Shown here one piece after another: positions 32,592 to 43,991 of a stretch of 64,000 nt of DNA; position 1 is the stretch's first letter, and each line of letters starts with the position of its first letter. A program made the translations under genes and the position numbers. This stretch comes from Robiginitomaculum sp. GTDB taxonomy: Bacteria > Pseudomonadota > Alphaproteobacteria > Caulobacterales > Maricaulaceae. Below the pieces are notes generated by a model, which made no database searches, was not told the origin of the DNA, and worked only from the letters and a program-made list of their open reading frames with translations. The stretch lies in the NCBI GenBank assembly GCA_021776565.1, contig JAJFFQ010000002.1:43805-107804 (forward strand). The letters are read 5' to 3'.

Positions 32592-33983
32592 TTAACTGGT
32601 GCTGGTGGCCTGATTAGCCTTCAGTGCCATGGCAATCTGATGAATACATGAACCATTTGATCCCTTGAGCAAAACCACATCGCCGGGCTGCATGGCCTGT
32701 CGCAGAGATTGTGTAACCTGCTCTATGCTATCAAACCAGCCACCCTGACGTTTAGCGGGCAAACTTTGATGTAGATACTGCATAAGCGGGCCAGTGCAAA
32801 ACACCTTGTCGATCCCGCTTTGCTGAATATCCCATGACAGCGCCTCATGAAACCGTCGGGCCTCTAAGCCAAGTTCCAGCATATCGCCCAACACAGCAAT
32901 TTTGCGCTTTGCCGGCCAGTTTCCAAGTGTATCCAGGGCTGCGGCCATGGAAACCGGGTTGGCATTATAGGCATCATCAAGAAGTGTCGCATGACCATCA
33001 GCCAATTCAATTTGCATGGCCCCGCCTCGTCCGGGCAAGGGCGGCATATGCGCCAATGCCCGGGCCGCATCACCGGCATCCACACCGCAAAAAAGCGAAG
33101 CGGCAATTGCGGCGGCAGCATTACCGGCCCAATGGGTTCCACTGACTTGCAAGGTAAAGTCAAAAATTTCACCAAATACATTCATTTGCCCACGTGAACC
33201 ATCCGGCCCGGTCTCAAACTGTGTGACCTGCACATCGGCGCGGTTCTTATGACCAAAAGTGACAATACGTGAAACATTATGAGCTTTGGCCATGGTCACA
33301 AGTATCTCGCAAAGCGGATCATCTACCGGAAGAACGGCAACGCCATTATGCGTCATTGTTGACCAGATTTCCGCCTTTTCACGGGCAATCGCCTCCAGCG
33401 ATCCCAAAGCCTCAATATGCGCCGGGGCCAGACGAGTGATAACCCCTACATGAGGGCGCACCAGAGCAGTCAGAGGCGCAATTTCACCGGCATGGTTCAT
33501 ACCAACTTCAAAAACAGCGCGTGAAGTGTTTGCCGGCATTCTTGCCAGTGATAACGGCACACCCCAATGATTATTATAGGATTTTTCAGAACAGTGCGCC
33601 GGGCCGACAGTGCGAAAAATTGTTGCAATAGCCTCTTTGACACTTGATTTTCCAACCGAACCGGTCACCGCAACACGATAAGCGTTTGATCGTTTGCGCG
33701 CATGGGTCGCCATTAGTCCCAACCCACTTAAAGTATCATCAACCAGGGCCTGGGGGCCATCACCAACGCGACGATCAACCAGCGCCGCCGTCGCACCGGC
33801 TGCACAGGCATTGGCAACAAACTCATGGCCATCACGATCCGCATGCAAGGCAACGAATAGATCACCGGGCGTCAGCGTGCGCGTATCAATGGAAATGCCA
33901 CTGGCCTGCCAGTCATCACCGCCGACCAGCACCGCATTGGTTGCCGCCGCAATTTCCCTGGCCGTCCACAAGATTTCAGTCAT
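32592..33983 (-). CDS. murF: UDP-N-acetylmuramoyl-tripeptide--D-Ala-D-Ala ligase
   Basis: GSVGKSSVKEAIATIF, LLDDAYNANPVSMAAALDTL. Confidence 0.96.
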   Translation of the reverse strand: MTEILWTAREIAAATNAVLVGGDDWQASGISIDTRTLTPGDLFVALHADRDGHEFVANACAAGATAALVDRRVGDGPQALVDDTLSGLGLMATHARKRSNAYRVAVTGSVGKSSVKEAIATIFRTVGPAHCSEKSYNNHWGVPLSLARMPANTSRAVFEVGMNHAGEIAPLTALVRPHVGVITRLAPAHIEALGSLEAIAREKAEIWSTMTHNGVAVLPVDDPLCEILVTMAKAHNVSRIVTFGHKNRADVQVTQFETGPDGSRGQMNVFGEIFDFTLQVSGTHWAGNAAAAIAASLFCGVDAGDAARALAHMPPLPGRGGAMQIELADGHATLLDDAYNANPVSMAAALDTLGNWPAKRKIAVLGDMLELGLEARRFHEALSWDIQQSGIDKVFCTGPLMQYLHQSLPAKRQGGWFDSIEQVTQSLRQAMQPGDVVLLKGSNGSCIHQIAMALKANQATSTS

Positions 33984-35422
33984 GACCGCACCCCCGTTTT
34001 CAGATATGTGCGCGCAATCTCTGCATCATCAAAGGGAATACGTTCATCACCAACAATCTGGCCACTTTCATGCCCCTTACCTGCCAGCACCAGCGAATCC
34101 CCCGCCTTTAATGCCATAATAGCCATAGCGATGGCGTTTTCCCGATCAGCAATTTCTGTTGCACCCGGGCAGGAGCGTAAGATAGCTTTGCGAATATTCA
34201 CCGGATTTTCATGACGAGGGTTATCATCCGTAACAATAACATGATCGGCAAGATCAGCCGCGATTTTGCCCATTTGAGGGCGTTTTAACGGATCGCGGTC
34301 GCCGCCGCAGCCAAACACCAGATGTATGTCGCCAATGGTATGAGGACGAAGCGCACGAAGCAGCTTATCCAGGCCATCCGGCGTATGGGCGAAGTCAACA
34401 AACACTGGCGCGCCATCGATAGTGCCCCCCACTGGCTCCATACGGCCACGCACACCACGCAAGGACTTTAATGCCTCCAGAGCAACCTCTACAGAAACGC
34501 CGCTCTGCATGGCAAGCGCCAGTGCCAGAATGGCGTTAAGAGCCTGAAATTCTCCGGCAAGTGGCAATTCCACGGCGTAAAGCGTTCCCTTGATTTTGAG
34601 GGTCAGATTTTGGCTTTTGGCCAGCGGGTGTAACTCCTCCAGGCGAATATCCTCGCCTTCCCAGCCAATGCTTGACACCTCAAGACCATGCGCCCGGCAC
34701 AGTTTTGCCATGCGTTGCCCCCATGAGCCATCAACCACAATGGCCACCGCAGAGCCGGATGGTGCCAGTTCTTCAAAAAGCCGGGCTTTGGCGGCAAAAT
34801 AATCTTCAAATCCGTCATGATAATCAAAATGATCCTGGCTTAAATTTGTAAACCCCGTGCTGCTAATTTTCACGCCATCAAGCCGCTTTTGCAACAATCC
34901 GTGACTTGAAGCCTCAAGCGCCAGATACTGCACGCCATCATGGGCCAGAGCATGGATTTCCCGGTGCAGAGCGACCGGATCCGGCGTGGTGTGATGCAGG
35001 AGGCGAAGGCCGGTATCTGTTGTCACGCCAAGGGTGCCAAGACATGCTGATTTGCGCCCGGCAAAGGCCCATATCTGGCGTAAAAACTCAACCGTGGAAC
35101 TTTTGCCGTTAGTGCCGGTCACCGCGACAATGGTTTGGGGTTGCTTTGGGTAGAAACGGGCCGCCATCAGCGCCAGATCATGTCGTGGATCATCGCTTGC
35201 CACCAATGGAATTCCTGGCTCAGGCGTGCCATGTGGAGCCAGTATAGCGGTCGCGCCTTTGGCAATGGCGGCATCAATAAAAGTGCGACCATCCATCCGG
35301 GTTCCGGGTAAAGCAGCAAACAAAAATCCCGGTTTAATTTCCCGGCTGTCTGCGCTCAGACCGGTAATATCAATATCCTTAGCATGGCTATCTGACAGAC
35401 CGGTGAGCTGGGCAAGTTTCAC
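33980..35422 (-). CDS. murE: UDP-N-acetylmuramoyl-L-alanyl-D-glutamate ligase MurE
   Basis: VTGTNGKSSTVEFLRQIW, DDNPRHENPVNIRK (DNPR type). GTG start at 35422 gives a 4-nt GTGA overlap with the ftsI stop; ORF track starts at 35545. Confidence 0.95.
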   Translation of the reverse strand: MKLAQLTGLSDSHAKDIDITGLSADSREIKPGFLFAALPGTRMDGRTFIDAAIAKGATAILAPHGTPEPGIPLVASDDPRHDLALMAARFYPKQPQTIVAVTGTNGKSSTVEFLRQIWAFAGRKSACLGTLGVTTDTGLRLLHHTTPDPVALHREIHALAHDGVQYLALEASSHGLLQKRLDGVKISSTGFTNLSQDHFDYHDGFEDYFAAKARLFEELAPSGSAVAIVVDGSWGQRMAKLCRAHGLEVSSIGWEGEDIRLEELHPLAKSQNLTLKIKGTLYAVELPLAGEFQALNAILALALAMQSGVSVEVALEALKSLRGVRGRMEPVGGTIDGAPVFVDFAHTPDGLDKLLRALRPHTIGDIHLVFGCGGDRDPLKRPQMGKIAADLADHVIVTDDNPRHENPVNIRKAILRSCPGATEIADRENAIAMAIMALKAGDSLVLAGKGHESGQIVGDERIPFDDAEIARTYLKTGVRS

Positions 35423-37131
35423 CGGCTTTCCCCGACCACACTTGCCAATTGGGTTGTGCGCCCACGCTGGGGCAAAAGCACCGGCCCGATACGCTTTATC
35501 ACCCGCCCTGTAACCGGTGCCGCATTCCAGCCAGCCGTTTCCCAACCAGAAGTACGCACATCACCTTCTGGCTCATCCAGCAAAATAAAGACGAGGTATT
35601 GCGGGTCATGGGCAGGAAAAACCGCCACAAAAGAGGATATATTACGATCCTTGACATAACGCCCGGTATCTCTGTTCAGCTTTTCTGCTGAGCCTGTTTT
35701 ACCAGCAACATCATAGCCTTTAATATCGGCACGTTTGCCTGTGCCTTTGGTGACAACCTCTCGCATTAGGCCAATGACCGTCCTGGCAGCTTGCGGCGTG
35801 ACAACATCTTTACTTTCCGGTTTGTAGCCTTGGACACGGGCTTGCAAAGTCAGGGGCACCAGCGCCCCGCCGTTGGCCAAAGCACCCATAGCCTGGACAA
35901 ACGCCAGCGGCGTAACGGTAATGCCATGACCGTAGCCAATGGTTGCGGTTTTAACATCGCGCCATTTGGTAGATGACATATAGGGCCGGGCGCTTTCGCG
36001 AAGTTCTATGTTGGCAGCATCCAAAAGACCAAACGTCGCCAGATACTCGCGCTGCACCGCTCCGCCAACCTTCAAGGCGATAAGGGCAGCCCCTTTATTA
36101 GAGGATTCAATCAGTATGTCCCGTGCGCTCATTTTATGCCAATTGCGGTGCATGTCATTGATTTGTTTGCTATTAACCACCAGGGGGCTGACCACATCAA
36201 ACATATCTTCGGGGGCAACCACCCCCTGATCGAAGGCCATGGTCAGTGTGATCGGCTTGAAGACTGAACCCAGTTCATAACGATCAGTTGCGGCACGATT
36301 GCGGCGCTCATTGGGCGAAGCCTTGCCGGGTGCATTGGGGTTAAAAAGCGGCCTGCCCGCCATGGCCAGCACTTCACCGGTTTTGACATTCGTGACAATG
36401 CCAAGGGCCGCCTTGGGATTAAATTCAACCATGGCGGCCTGTAATTCATCCTCAACGGCAAACTGCACTCTTGTGTTTATTGACAGGGCAAAAGGTTTTC
36501 CATTGTTCTCAAGCAATTGGGCTTCAAAGGCGCGCTCAACACCGGTAGCACCTTCCCCGTCTGCATTGACCCACCCCAGAAGGTGTGCCGCAAAGCTGCC
36601 CCGTGGGTAATAGCGGGTATGCTCAATAATAAACTCTGTTCCGGGCAAACCGAGCGCGAAAATTGCATCGCGGATTGCAGGTGTGAGCCGTCGCCCCAAC
36701 CGTGCGCGCCCCTTAGTACCGGCAAGACGTTTGCGTAACACACCTTCACTGGTCAGCCCTTTGATCGTTGATAATTGTGCGGCAAGCGCATCTGCATCGC
36801 GTATATTGGCACGCGTGATATATGCCGAATATGTCTCAATGCTGGAGGCCAGAATTGCACCATCACGATCCGTCAACCTGGCACGGTGCGCAAAGGGCTG
36901 TGCGGCAATTTGAGTTCTTGTTGATACCGGATTGTGGTCAAAAATTGTCAAGCCGACTGAACGCGCCATCAGGGCAAAATAACCAATGGCAAAAACAAGC
37001 GCCAGTACCATTATCCTTGGACGGGCTGACCGAACGGCTTCTCTTTGCGCGCCTGAGATAGAAAAAAGATCAACAGCATCAATGCGCTCTACATCCGCAA
37101 GCGGTATTGTATAACGCCCGTTTTGGGCCAT
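35419..37131 (-). CDS. ftsI: Peptidoglycan transpeptidase FtsI/PBP3
   Basis: Transpeptidase motifs IESSNKGA, AGKTGSAEK; position in dcw cluster. Confidence 0.95.
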   Translation of the reverse strand: MAQNGRYTIPLADVERIDAVDLFSISGAQREAVRSARPRIMVLALVFAIGYFALMARSVGLTIFDHNPVSTRTQIAAQPFAHRARLTDRDGAILASSIETYSAYITRANIRDADALAAQLSTIKGLTSEGVLRKRLAGTKGRARLGRRLTPAIRDAIFALGLPGTEFIIEHTRYYPRGSFAAHLLGWVNADGEGATGVERAFEAQLLENNGKPFALSINTRVQFAVEDELQAAMVEFNPKAALGIVTNVKTGEVLAMAGRPLFNPNAPGKASPNERRNRAATDRYELGSVFKPITLTMAFDQGVVAPEDMFDVVSPLVVNSKQINDMHRNWHKMSARDILIESSNKGAALIALKVGGAVQREYLATFGLLDAANIELRESARPYMSSTKWRDVKTATIGYGHGITVTPLAFVQAMGALANGGALVPLTLQARVQGYKPESKDVVTPQAARTVIGLMREVVTKGTGKRADIKGYDVAGKTGSAEKLNRDTGRYVKDRNISSFVAVFPAHDPQYLVFILLDEPEGDVRTSGWETAGWNAAPVTGRVIKRIGPVLLPQRGRTTQLASVVGESR

Positions 37132-37436
37132 TAGCGTTGTGCCTCTTCAGCGCCGCGCACGCTCTCATTTTCCAATGACGCAAAGGTCGCATCCTGCTCT
37201 GGCGTTAACGGCTGCAATCTCAGATGCACCCGCGCCAGGGCTTCCAGTCGTTCGGGACGCTCCAGAAAGGCCAGCTCATTCTCCAGTTGCGCAATCTGGG
37301 CCAGCTCGCTGATAATCCCGCGCTCCATCAGGGCAATACGCTGCTGCGCGCTTTGTGCCTCGGTTTTGGCCACATAAAGCGCCAGTGCCAAAATACTGGT
37401 TACGACTAGGGCAAGCAAATAAAGAGCACGGATCAT
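37131..37436 (-). CDS. ftsL: FtsL-like cell division protein
   Basis: Small bitopic coiled-coil protein between rsmH and ftsI. Confidence 0.8.
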   Translation of the reverse strand: MIRALYLLALVVTSILALALYVAKTEAQSAQQRIALMERGIISELAQIAQLENELAFLERPERLEALARVHLRLQPLTPEQDATFASLENESVRGAEEAQR

Positions 37437-38428
37437 GTTAACGCCTCCAAAGCGTGAAGATCAGGGATACCGGGAAAAACTAAAGGGGCAGCAACAAATA
37501 CAGGTGCGTCCAGACGCTCACCGGCACGCAATCTGGCCGAGCGCGCACGTGGATTGGTCTTAACCTCGTCCATTGTAGGCTTCACCGCTTTACGGGTCAG
37601 CAGCGAAAATGACGGCGAAAATGGCGCAGCTTCACCTTGCGGCAAATGACGTGAACCTTGTGCTGGCATTTCAGAGCGTACCCGAAAAAAGCGCTTGACA
37701 ATCCGGTCTTCGAGCGAGTGAAAAGCCACCACCACCAACCGTCCGGCCGGAGCCAACATACGTTCCGCAGAGGCGAGGGCGCGGGCCAGCTCGCCCAGTT
37801 CATCATTGATATAAATACGCAAGGCCTGAAAGACCCGTGTTGCCGGGTGAATTTTCTGCCAGCCGGAACCCAAGACCCGGGCCATCAAGTCAGCAAGCGC
37901 ACCGGTTCTGGTAATCGGCGTTTCCGCCCGGGTGCGGACAATGGCTGCGGCAGCACGACGGGCGCCGCGTTCCTCGCCAAAAGTGCGAAAAATCATGCTT
38001 AGTTCATCTGCGCCAAGCAAATTTACGGCATCTGCCGCCGTCGGGCCAGTATTGCCCATACGCATATCCAGTGGCCCGTCGCGCATGAAAGAAAACCCGC
38101 GCTCAGGCTGATCGATCTGCATGGAGGACACACCAATATCAAGTACAATGCCCTGTACGTCGCCCCATCCATGTTGGGCAATAGCATCTTCAAGTTTTGA
38201 AAATGGCGTTTGCACAAATCCAAAACGATCACCAAACCGGGCGTCCAGGGCTTTTGCGTGGGGTTTTACATTGGCGTCCCTGTCCAGCGCCAACAAGGAT
38301 GTGCCTTCGCATCCCAAAATGGCCTGCGCATACCCGCCAGCGCCAAAAGTACAATCAACATAATGACCGCCAGCGCGCAAATTAAGGGCGCTGCAAACTT
38401 CATCAAGCATGACCGGGGAATGGGTCAC
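37433..38428 (-). CDS. rsmH: 16S rRNA (cytosine1402-N4)-methyltransferase
   Basis: HSPVMLDEVCSALNLRAGGHYVDCTFGAGGYAQAIL, VVAFHSLEDRIVKRFF. Confidence 0.97.
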   Translation of the reverse strand: MTHSPVMLDEVCSALNLRAGGHYVDCTFGAGGYAQAILGCEGTSLLALDRDANVKPHAKALDARFGDRFGFVQTPFSKLEDAIAQHGWGDVQGIVLDIGVSSMQIDQPERGFSFMRDGPLDMRMGNTGPTAADAVNLLGADELSMIFRTFGEERGARRAAAAIVRTRAETPITRTGALADLMARVLGSGWQKIHPATRVFQALRIYINDELGELARALASAERMLAPAGRLVVVAFHSLEDRIVKRFFRVRSEMPAQGSRHLPQGEAAPFSPSFSLLTRKAVKPTMDEVKTNPRARSARLRAGERLDAPVFVAAPLVFPGIPDLHALEALT

Positions 38429-38949
38429 AGCTTCTCCCCCTTCAGCAGAGCCTGTAATGACTCGCTGTTGCGCATGAGAGCGCCGAGGTCTGCGCCGCCG
38501 CCCATACGTATCGCCTCTGCCGGGTCGGCAAGGCGTTCGGCCAGGCGGGTGCGAACATCACGAAGCCTTGCTGCCTGGGTTTCTGAATTCCATATTTGAA
38601 AATGACTATCGCAACCCACAAAAGCGCAGCGCCCGTCTATGCCCGCATGGGCAACAAACTCTTTGGGCAAGGTAACCCGGCCTGTACTATCAAAGTCGAG
38701 GCGCCGAATGGAGCCAAGAATGGCAATTTCCAAGTCTTTTCTAAGCTGGTCGTATCGCGGCAAATTGGCAATATCCATCCGGTATTGCTGGATGAACTGC
38801 TCACCGCCACCCTCAAGGTACGGGCCATCAAAATGCGGCAGAACATAGATGGCATCATGAGGATCATTACGCAGCGCCTCGCGATAGCCCGCAGGAACCG
38901 AAACCCGGTTTTTCGTATCTGCGCCATGCTCTGAGGTTGATAAAAACAC
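38425..38949 (-). CDS. mraZ: Transcriptional regulator MraZ (GTG start)
   Basis: FLSTSEHGADTKNRVSVPAGYRE; second AbrB-like repeat; first gene of dcw cluster. Confidence 0.94.
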   Translation of the reverse strand: MFLSTSEHGADTKNRVSVPAGYREALRNDPHDAIYVLPHFDGPYLEGGGEQFIQQYRMDIANLPRYDQLRKDLEIAILGSIRRLDFDSTGRVTLPKEFVAHAGIDGRCAFVGCDSHFQIWNSETQAARLRDVRTRLAERLADPAEAIRMGGGADLGALMRNSESLQALLKGEKL

Positions 38950-39010
38950 GTCTGCCCTGCTCCCGGTTTCGAGGCCAGAACAGCTCCCCGTTCATACCGC
39001 CTCCCCTTTT

Positions 39011-39050
39011 TGGTAAGAAATGGGATAACATGGGAATTTATGGGAAACAA
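39011..39050 (+). promoter_or_regulatory. Candidate MraZ operator: decamer-spaced TGGGN repeats upstream of mraZ
   Basis: TGGTAAGAAA TGGGATAACA TGGGAATTTA TGGGAAACAA, exact 10-nt period. Confidence 0.8.
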
Positions 39051-39319
39051 TGACGATCAAGAGAATTTACAAGCTTTTTAGTCGTATTTTTGCAATTTCT
39101 TAACACTATTTCAGAACGTTACATGAACATTGCCGTGCGCGGGTGTGCCGAGATGTGAAAACGGGTCACACGCCATATCCACACACCAATTAGGATCATG
39201 AGTGCCACACGGTTAAAAAATGGTATCCATACAAACGCACATCCAGCACGATTTGCGTTTTGTTGTCCTCAGACCTTACCCGCCCGCGTCACCCGACAGC
39301 CCGTATCATTTCGGTAAAA

Positions 39320-39507
39320 CCCACTACTGTCCGGTTTAGATTTAACTTGGGTCAAAAAGAATAATAGACACAATCTGTTATGATGAAAAAGGCTCTTCAG
39401 GACAGAATTTTTGCACCGCCAACTTTTTCCTCCCCCGCTCCTTCGACAAGCTCAGGATGAGGGCAGGGGAGGAAAACAAAATAATCGCTAAACCGGACAG
39501 CAGTGGG
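39320..39507. mobile_element. MITE-like element with 20-bp terminal inverted repeats
   Basis: CCCACTACTGTCCGGTTTAG (39320-39339) versus the reverse complement of 39488-39507, CCCACTGCTGTCCGGTTTAG (1 mismatch); no ORF typical of a transposase inside. Confidence 0.65.
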
Positions 39508-39750
39508 ACAAGCCCGGCATGACACCAGGATGGATTTCCCTATCCAGTGACAGAGGGTTGGGATGGGGGCTTGTAAACCGGAAACCGTAAACAAGTGCAT
39601 TGAGTAAACTGTGCCGTAATTCCTTGATCGTATGGCATATCAATGTAAATTGGAACTCACATACTAACTGCAAAAAATGCCGGGTCATGAACTCATAACC
39701 AGGATCAATATGGTATGATATTCGGTAGCCTCTCTGGTAAGGGAAACATC

Positions 39751-40254
39751 ATGGCCAATCACACATTCGATCAATATATCCGCAAAGAAATGATTATCAA
39801 TGTAGCGATCAATGTGCTTATCAATTGCGCAATAATCTGGTTTGTCAAAAAGGACGCAGGCCCCATTTCTGCCGGTGGTGAAGCGGGGTTTCAGGTTGAT
39901 ATCCTTGCCACCTCATTCCTTTTGTTCTTTATTATGAGCCTTGTGGTCATCAGCATTCATCGGGTTCGGTTCAGGGCAGGGAAACTTCCAGAGTTTCATC
40001 ACAATGCGAAAAACTGGCGTCACAAATTGTTTGGCCGATTGCCCTATTCTGTGTGGTTATTGGCCTTGGGTTTTGCCCTGTTTGCTCTTCTTGTTTTTGC
40101 GCCAATAACGCTCGGATTATTAGTGGTATTTGGTATTTCAGAATTCTCACCTGTGACATACACGGTCTTCAAAGGGGTTTGGGTTGCCGTATTGGTAGCG
40201 ATAATGAACAGGACAATCATTGAAGCAGCCATAATAAGGATACTGCCAGACTAA
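39751..40254 (+). CDS. Hypothetical integral membrane protein
   Basis: Three to four hydrophobic segments; ATG at 39751 (MANHTFDQYIRKEM). Confidence 0.65.
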   Translation: MANHTFDQYIRKEMIINVAINVLINCAIIWFVKKDAGPISAGGEAGFQVDILATSFLLFFIMSLVVISIHRVRFRAGKLPEFHHNAKNWRHKLFGRLPYSVWLLALGFALFALLVFAPITLGLLVVFGISEFSPVTYTVFKGVWVAVLVAIMNRTIIEAAIIRILPD

Positions 40255-40264
40255 AGCCCGAAGT

Positions 40265-43200
40265 TCAGGGTTTACTACCCAAACCACCGCCGCCGGGGGT
40301 TAGGATTTCCAGGATATCACCCGTATTGACATTTGCCTGAAAACACCCGGCCTGCGGCTCCACCGTTCCATCGGCGTGGATCAGATTTTGCTGACCGGAT
40401 GCACCAGAGCCACCACCATCCAGGCCGGGCGGGCGGGTTTGTCTTCGCGTGGATAACAAGGCAACGCTCATGGGGGCCAAGAATTTCAATCGCCGTATGC
40501 TGCCCTCACCGCCCGGCCATTGCCCTTTTCCGCCTGAGTTTTTGCGCACACCATGATGTTCAACGCGCACAGGAAAGCGGCTTTCCAGAACTTCCGGGTC
40601 GGTCAGGCGTGAATTGGTCATGTGGGTATGAATGGCGCTTTCACCGGCAAAACCCTCTCCTCCCTTGATCCCGGCACCGGCACCACCGCAAATGGTCTCA
40701 TAATACTGGTGTGCAGCATCACCAAAAGTCAGATTATTCATGGTTCCTTGCGCAGCAGCCATTTTTCCCGTCGCCAGAAACAAGGCGTCAACAATATGCT
40801 GGCTGGTTTCCACATTGCCCGCCACAACCGCACCCGGGTGTTGCGGATCGAGCATTGATCCCTTGGGGATGATAATCTTGAGCGGCTTGAGACATCCCTC
40901 GTTCAAAGGAATATCCGCATCCGCAAGAGTGCGAAATACATACAGCACCGCCGCCCGGGCAACCGATGACGGGGCATTGAAATTATTGGACATTTGTGCA
41001 GATGTGTCGGTAAAATCCACCAAGGCACTGCGGCGTTTATGATCTACATCAATGCGCACATTTATCATTGCACCACAATCCATCGGCACACGGGCAGAGC
41101 CGGATTGCAACCGGTCAATAACCCCGCGTACTGCCGCCTCAGCGTTTTTGCGCACATGCCCCATATAGGCCTGCACGCCCTTTTTGCCATGCTCAGCCAC
41201 CATGCGGGACAGCTCATTGGCTCCGCAGGTACAGGCCGCGATCTGGGCCTGCAAATCGGCAACATTTTGCGCCGGGTTGCGGGCCGGCCAGCGTGTTGAG
41301 CTTAAAATATCACGCACCACATCTTCCTGAAAGACGCCCGTGCGCAAGATCGGCACGCAATCAAAAATAACACCTTCTTCTTCGATACTTGTCGAGAACG
41401 GCGGCATGGAGCCGGGCCGCGCCCCGCCCACATCCGCATGATGCCCGCGCGCCGCCACCCAAAATAATCGCTTGCCTGTTTTATCATCCATGACTGGCAT
41501 AACCACAGTAATATCAGGCACATGAGTGCCACCGGCATAGGGAGAATTAAGCGCCACCGCTTCGCCGCCTTTCAGGTCTGGCACCCGCTCCAGCACTTCA
41601 CGCACACTGGCTGCCATAGAGCCAAGATGAACCGGCATGTGCGGCGCATTGGCGACCAAAGCCCCATCGGCTTCAAATACGGCGCATGAGAAATCCAGCC
41701 GTTCCTTCATGTTAACGGAAAGGGCTGTGCGTTCCAGCACCTGACCCATTTGCACCGCCACGCCCATAAACCGCCGGTTGAACAGCTCCAGCTGAACCGG
41801 GTCGCATTTTTGTATATTTGCATGTGCAGATTTACTGGCTTTGCCGGTCATGACCAGCATCCCATCTCCACGCATCAACGCCCGCCAGCCAGGTTCAACC
41901 AAAACCTGCGAATGGGCATCAACAAGCAGCGCCGGGCCATGAACTTCCTGCCCTGCCCCCAGATCAGAAAGGTGATAAACCGGCAGGGCAATTTCACCCT
42001 CTGTAGTCGATAAAACACCAACAGAAAGCGGTGCAAGTTTCCCGCTTTTTCTTTCGCGCTTCAAACTCATGCTCGCCATTTCCGGCGGTATGACCTCCAG
42101 AGCCAAAGCAAGAGAATCCATTATTATGGGCGCCCCATCGCGCATAAATCCATAAAGTTTCTTATGATTTTGTTCAAATTGAGCACGCATATCCTTTACT
42201 GCTCCCATGGGTACAGGAAGTACAGAATCCGAGCCGGCATATTTTAGATAAATGGTCTGGCTACGCTGGATGGCAGAGACATTTATGTTATGACCTTGAA
42301 AATCCTCCACAGCAGACTGATAAAGTTCATCTGCGCACGCACGGGCAACTTTCAACCCCGCCGCATCCAACGGCAGCAACAAGGATTGGTGCCGCTCTGC
42401 GCGCAAATCTGCCAGGCCAATACCAAAGGCTGACAACAATCCTGCAAAGGGATGAACCAGCACAGTAGTCATGCCCAGCGCACTGGCCAATGCACAGGCC
42501 ATTTGCCCCCCCGCCCCACCAAAGGACGCCAGCGCATACCCAGCCGGGTCAATACCCTTGGCCAATGAGATGGCCTTGACCGCCTGCGCCATATTTTCAA
42601 TGGCAATGGCCACAAAACCCAGCGCCGCTTCACTTGCGGACTTTGCCCCCATTTGCAGTGCCAAATGCGAGAGCGCGGTGCGGGCGGCCATCACATCAGG
42701 TGCTGATGAGCTGTTTGGGCCAAAGGTTTTGGGAAAAAACTCAGGCGACAGCCGCCCCAGCACCAGATTGGCATCGGTCAGGGTGGCCGGGCCGCCACGC
42801 CCATAACTGGCTGGCCCTGGCACTGCCCCGGCGCTATGGGGGCCGACCTGTGCGCGCAAGCCTTCATAGCCAAGAATGGAGCCACCGCCAGCGGCCAATG
42901 TATGCACCGCCACCATGGAAGCACGTAAGTGTACGCCCTCCAGCGCCATGCCACTCATGCGTTCCACCTTGCCATCTTCGGCGCGAGACACATCCGTAGA
43001 CGTACCGCCCATGTCAAAGCCGATGACCTTGGCAAAACCTGCTGCCAGTGAGGTTTTTGCCATACCCATTACACCGCCTGCCGGGCCGGAAAGCACCGCT
43101 TCTCTGGCACGAAAACTGTCGGCCAACGCCAGGCCGCCCGAGGATTTCATAAAATAAAGCGGGGTAACACCCAACGCGCCTTGCACCCGTTCCACATAGT

Positions 43201-43870
43201 CATCCAGCACCGGTGACAGATACGCATCCGCCAGTATTGTCGAGGCGCGAAGAGCCAGCTTCTGCAAAGGATTAACCGAACTGGTGCTAATCGCCCTAAA
43301 CCCACATTCATGGGCCATTTTGGCGATGCGTTGCTCATGCACCGGATTATCATAGCCAAACATGAGACAGATTGCGACGGAGCGGCATCCGTTCCCATAG
43401 GCGGCTTTTAAGCCGACCATAACCGCAGCCTCGTCCAAAGGCTTTACTATTTCACCATTGGCCCCGACCCGCTCATCCACTTGCAGAACTTCGGCATAAA
43501 GCGGTAATGGGCGTGTCAGATCCAGCGCGAAAATATCGCTTCGTGTCTGATCGCCAATCACCAGAGTATCGGCAAATCCTTTGGTGGTAACAAATAACGT
43601 TTTTGCCCCCTTGCGTTCAAGAAGTGCATTTGTGGCCACCGTCGTGCCCATTTTGACCATGGCAATGCGTGCTGAGGGCAAGTCTTCACCCTTGCTCACC
43701 CCCAAAATACGCCTGATGCCTTCTATGGCAGCATCCGGATAGACATTCGGGTTTTCTGACAGGACTTTGATCGCTTGAAAGTTACCATTGTCAGACAAGC
43801 CGATCACATCAGTAAACGTGCCACCCCGGTCTATCCAGAAAGACCATTTGGCTGTTTCAGCCATCGCCAT
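40265..43870 (-). CDS. 5-oxoprolinase / hydantoinase, fused HyuA-HyuB subunits
   Basis: [27 protein letters not shown]-terminal HyuB part [38 protein letters not shown]. Confidence 0.92.
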   Translation of the reverse strand: MAMAETAKWSFWIDRGGTFTDVIGLSDNGNFQAIKVLSENPNVYPDAAIEGIRRILGVSKGEDLPSARIAMVKMGTTVATNALLERKGAKTLFVTTKGFADTLVIGDQTRSDIFALDLTRPLPLYAEVLQVDERVGANGEIVKPLDEAAVMVGLKAAYGNGCRSVAICLMFGYDNPVHEQRIAKMAHECGFRAISTSSVNPLQKLALRASTILADAYLSPVLDDYVERVQGALGVTPLYFMKSSGGLALADSFRAREAVLSGPAGGVMGMAKTSLAAGFAKVIGFDMGGTSTDVSRAEDGKVERMSGMALEGVHLRASMVAVHTLAAGGGSILGYEGLRAQVGPHSAGAVPGPASYGRGGPATLTDANLVLGRLSPEFFPKTFGPNSSSAPDVMAARTALSHLALQMGAKSASEAALGFVAIAIENMAQAVKAISLAKGIDPAGYALASFGGAGGQMACALASALGMTTVLVHPFAGLLSAFGIGLADLRAERHQSLLLPLDAAGLKVARACADELYQSAVEDFQGHNINVSAIQRSQTIYLKYAGSDSVLPVPMGAVKDMRAQFEQNHKKLYGFMRDGAPIIMDSLALALEVIPPEMASMSLKRERKSGKLAPLSVGVLSTTEGEIALPVYHLSDLGAGQEVHGPALLVDAHSQVLVEPGWRALMRGDGMLVMTGKASKSAHANIQKCDPVQLELFNRRFMGVAVQMGQVLERTALSVNMKERLDFSCAVFEADGALVANAPHMPVHLGSMAASVREVLERVPDLKGGEAVALNSPYAGGTHVPDITVVMPVMDDKTGKRLFWVAARGHHADVGGARPGSMPPFSTSIEEEGVIFDCVPILRTGVFQEDVVRDILSSTRWPARNPAQNVADLQAQIAACTCGANELSRMVAEHGKKGVQAYMGHVRKNAEAAVRGVIDRLQSGSARVPMDCGAMINVRIDVDHKRRSALVDFTDTSAQMSNNFNAPSSVARAAVLYVFRTLADADIPLNEGCLKPLKIIIPKGSMLDPQHPGAVVAGNVETSQHIVDALFLATGKMAAAQGTMNNLTFGDAAHQYYETICGGAGAGIKGGEGFAGESAIHTHMTNSRLTDPEVLESRFPVRVEHHGVRKNSGGKGQWPGGEGSIRRLKFLAPMSVALLSTRRQTRPPGLDGGGSGASGQQNLIHADGTVEPQAGCFQANVNTGDILEILTPGGGGLGSKP

Positions 43871-43991
43871 AATTATGCCTTCCTCAAGTTCAGATTGTAA
43901 ACATTGCGCACTGGTTACACCTTGTCACTTCCATTTATCATTGCCACAGGCCCAACCATTTGCTCAAACCAGATTAGGAGTAGCCGATAAG

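Noticed and set aside
43788-43991. N-terminal extension of the DjlA-like ORF
   Set aside because: Overlaps the start of the divergent 5-oxoprolinase gene; ATG at 43992 gives a better start
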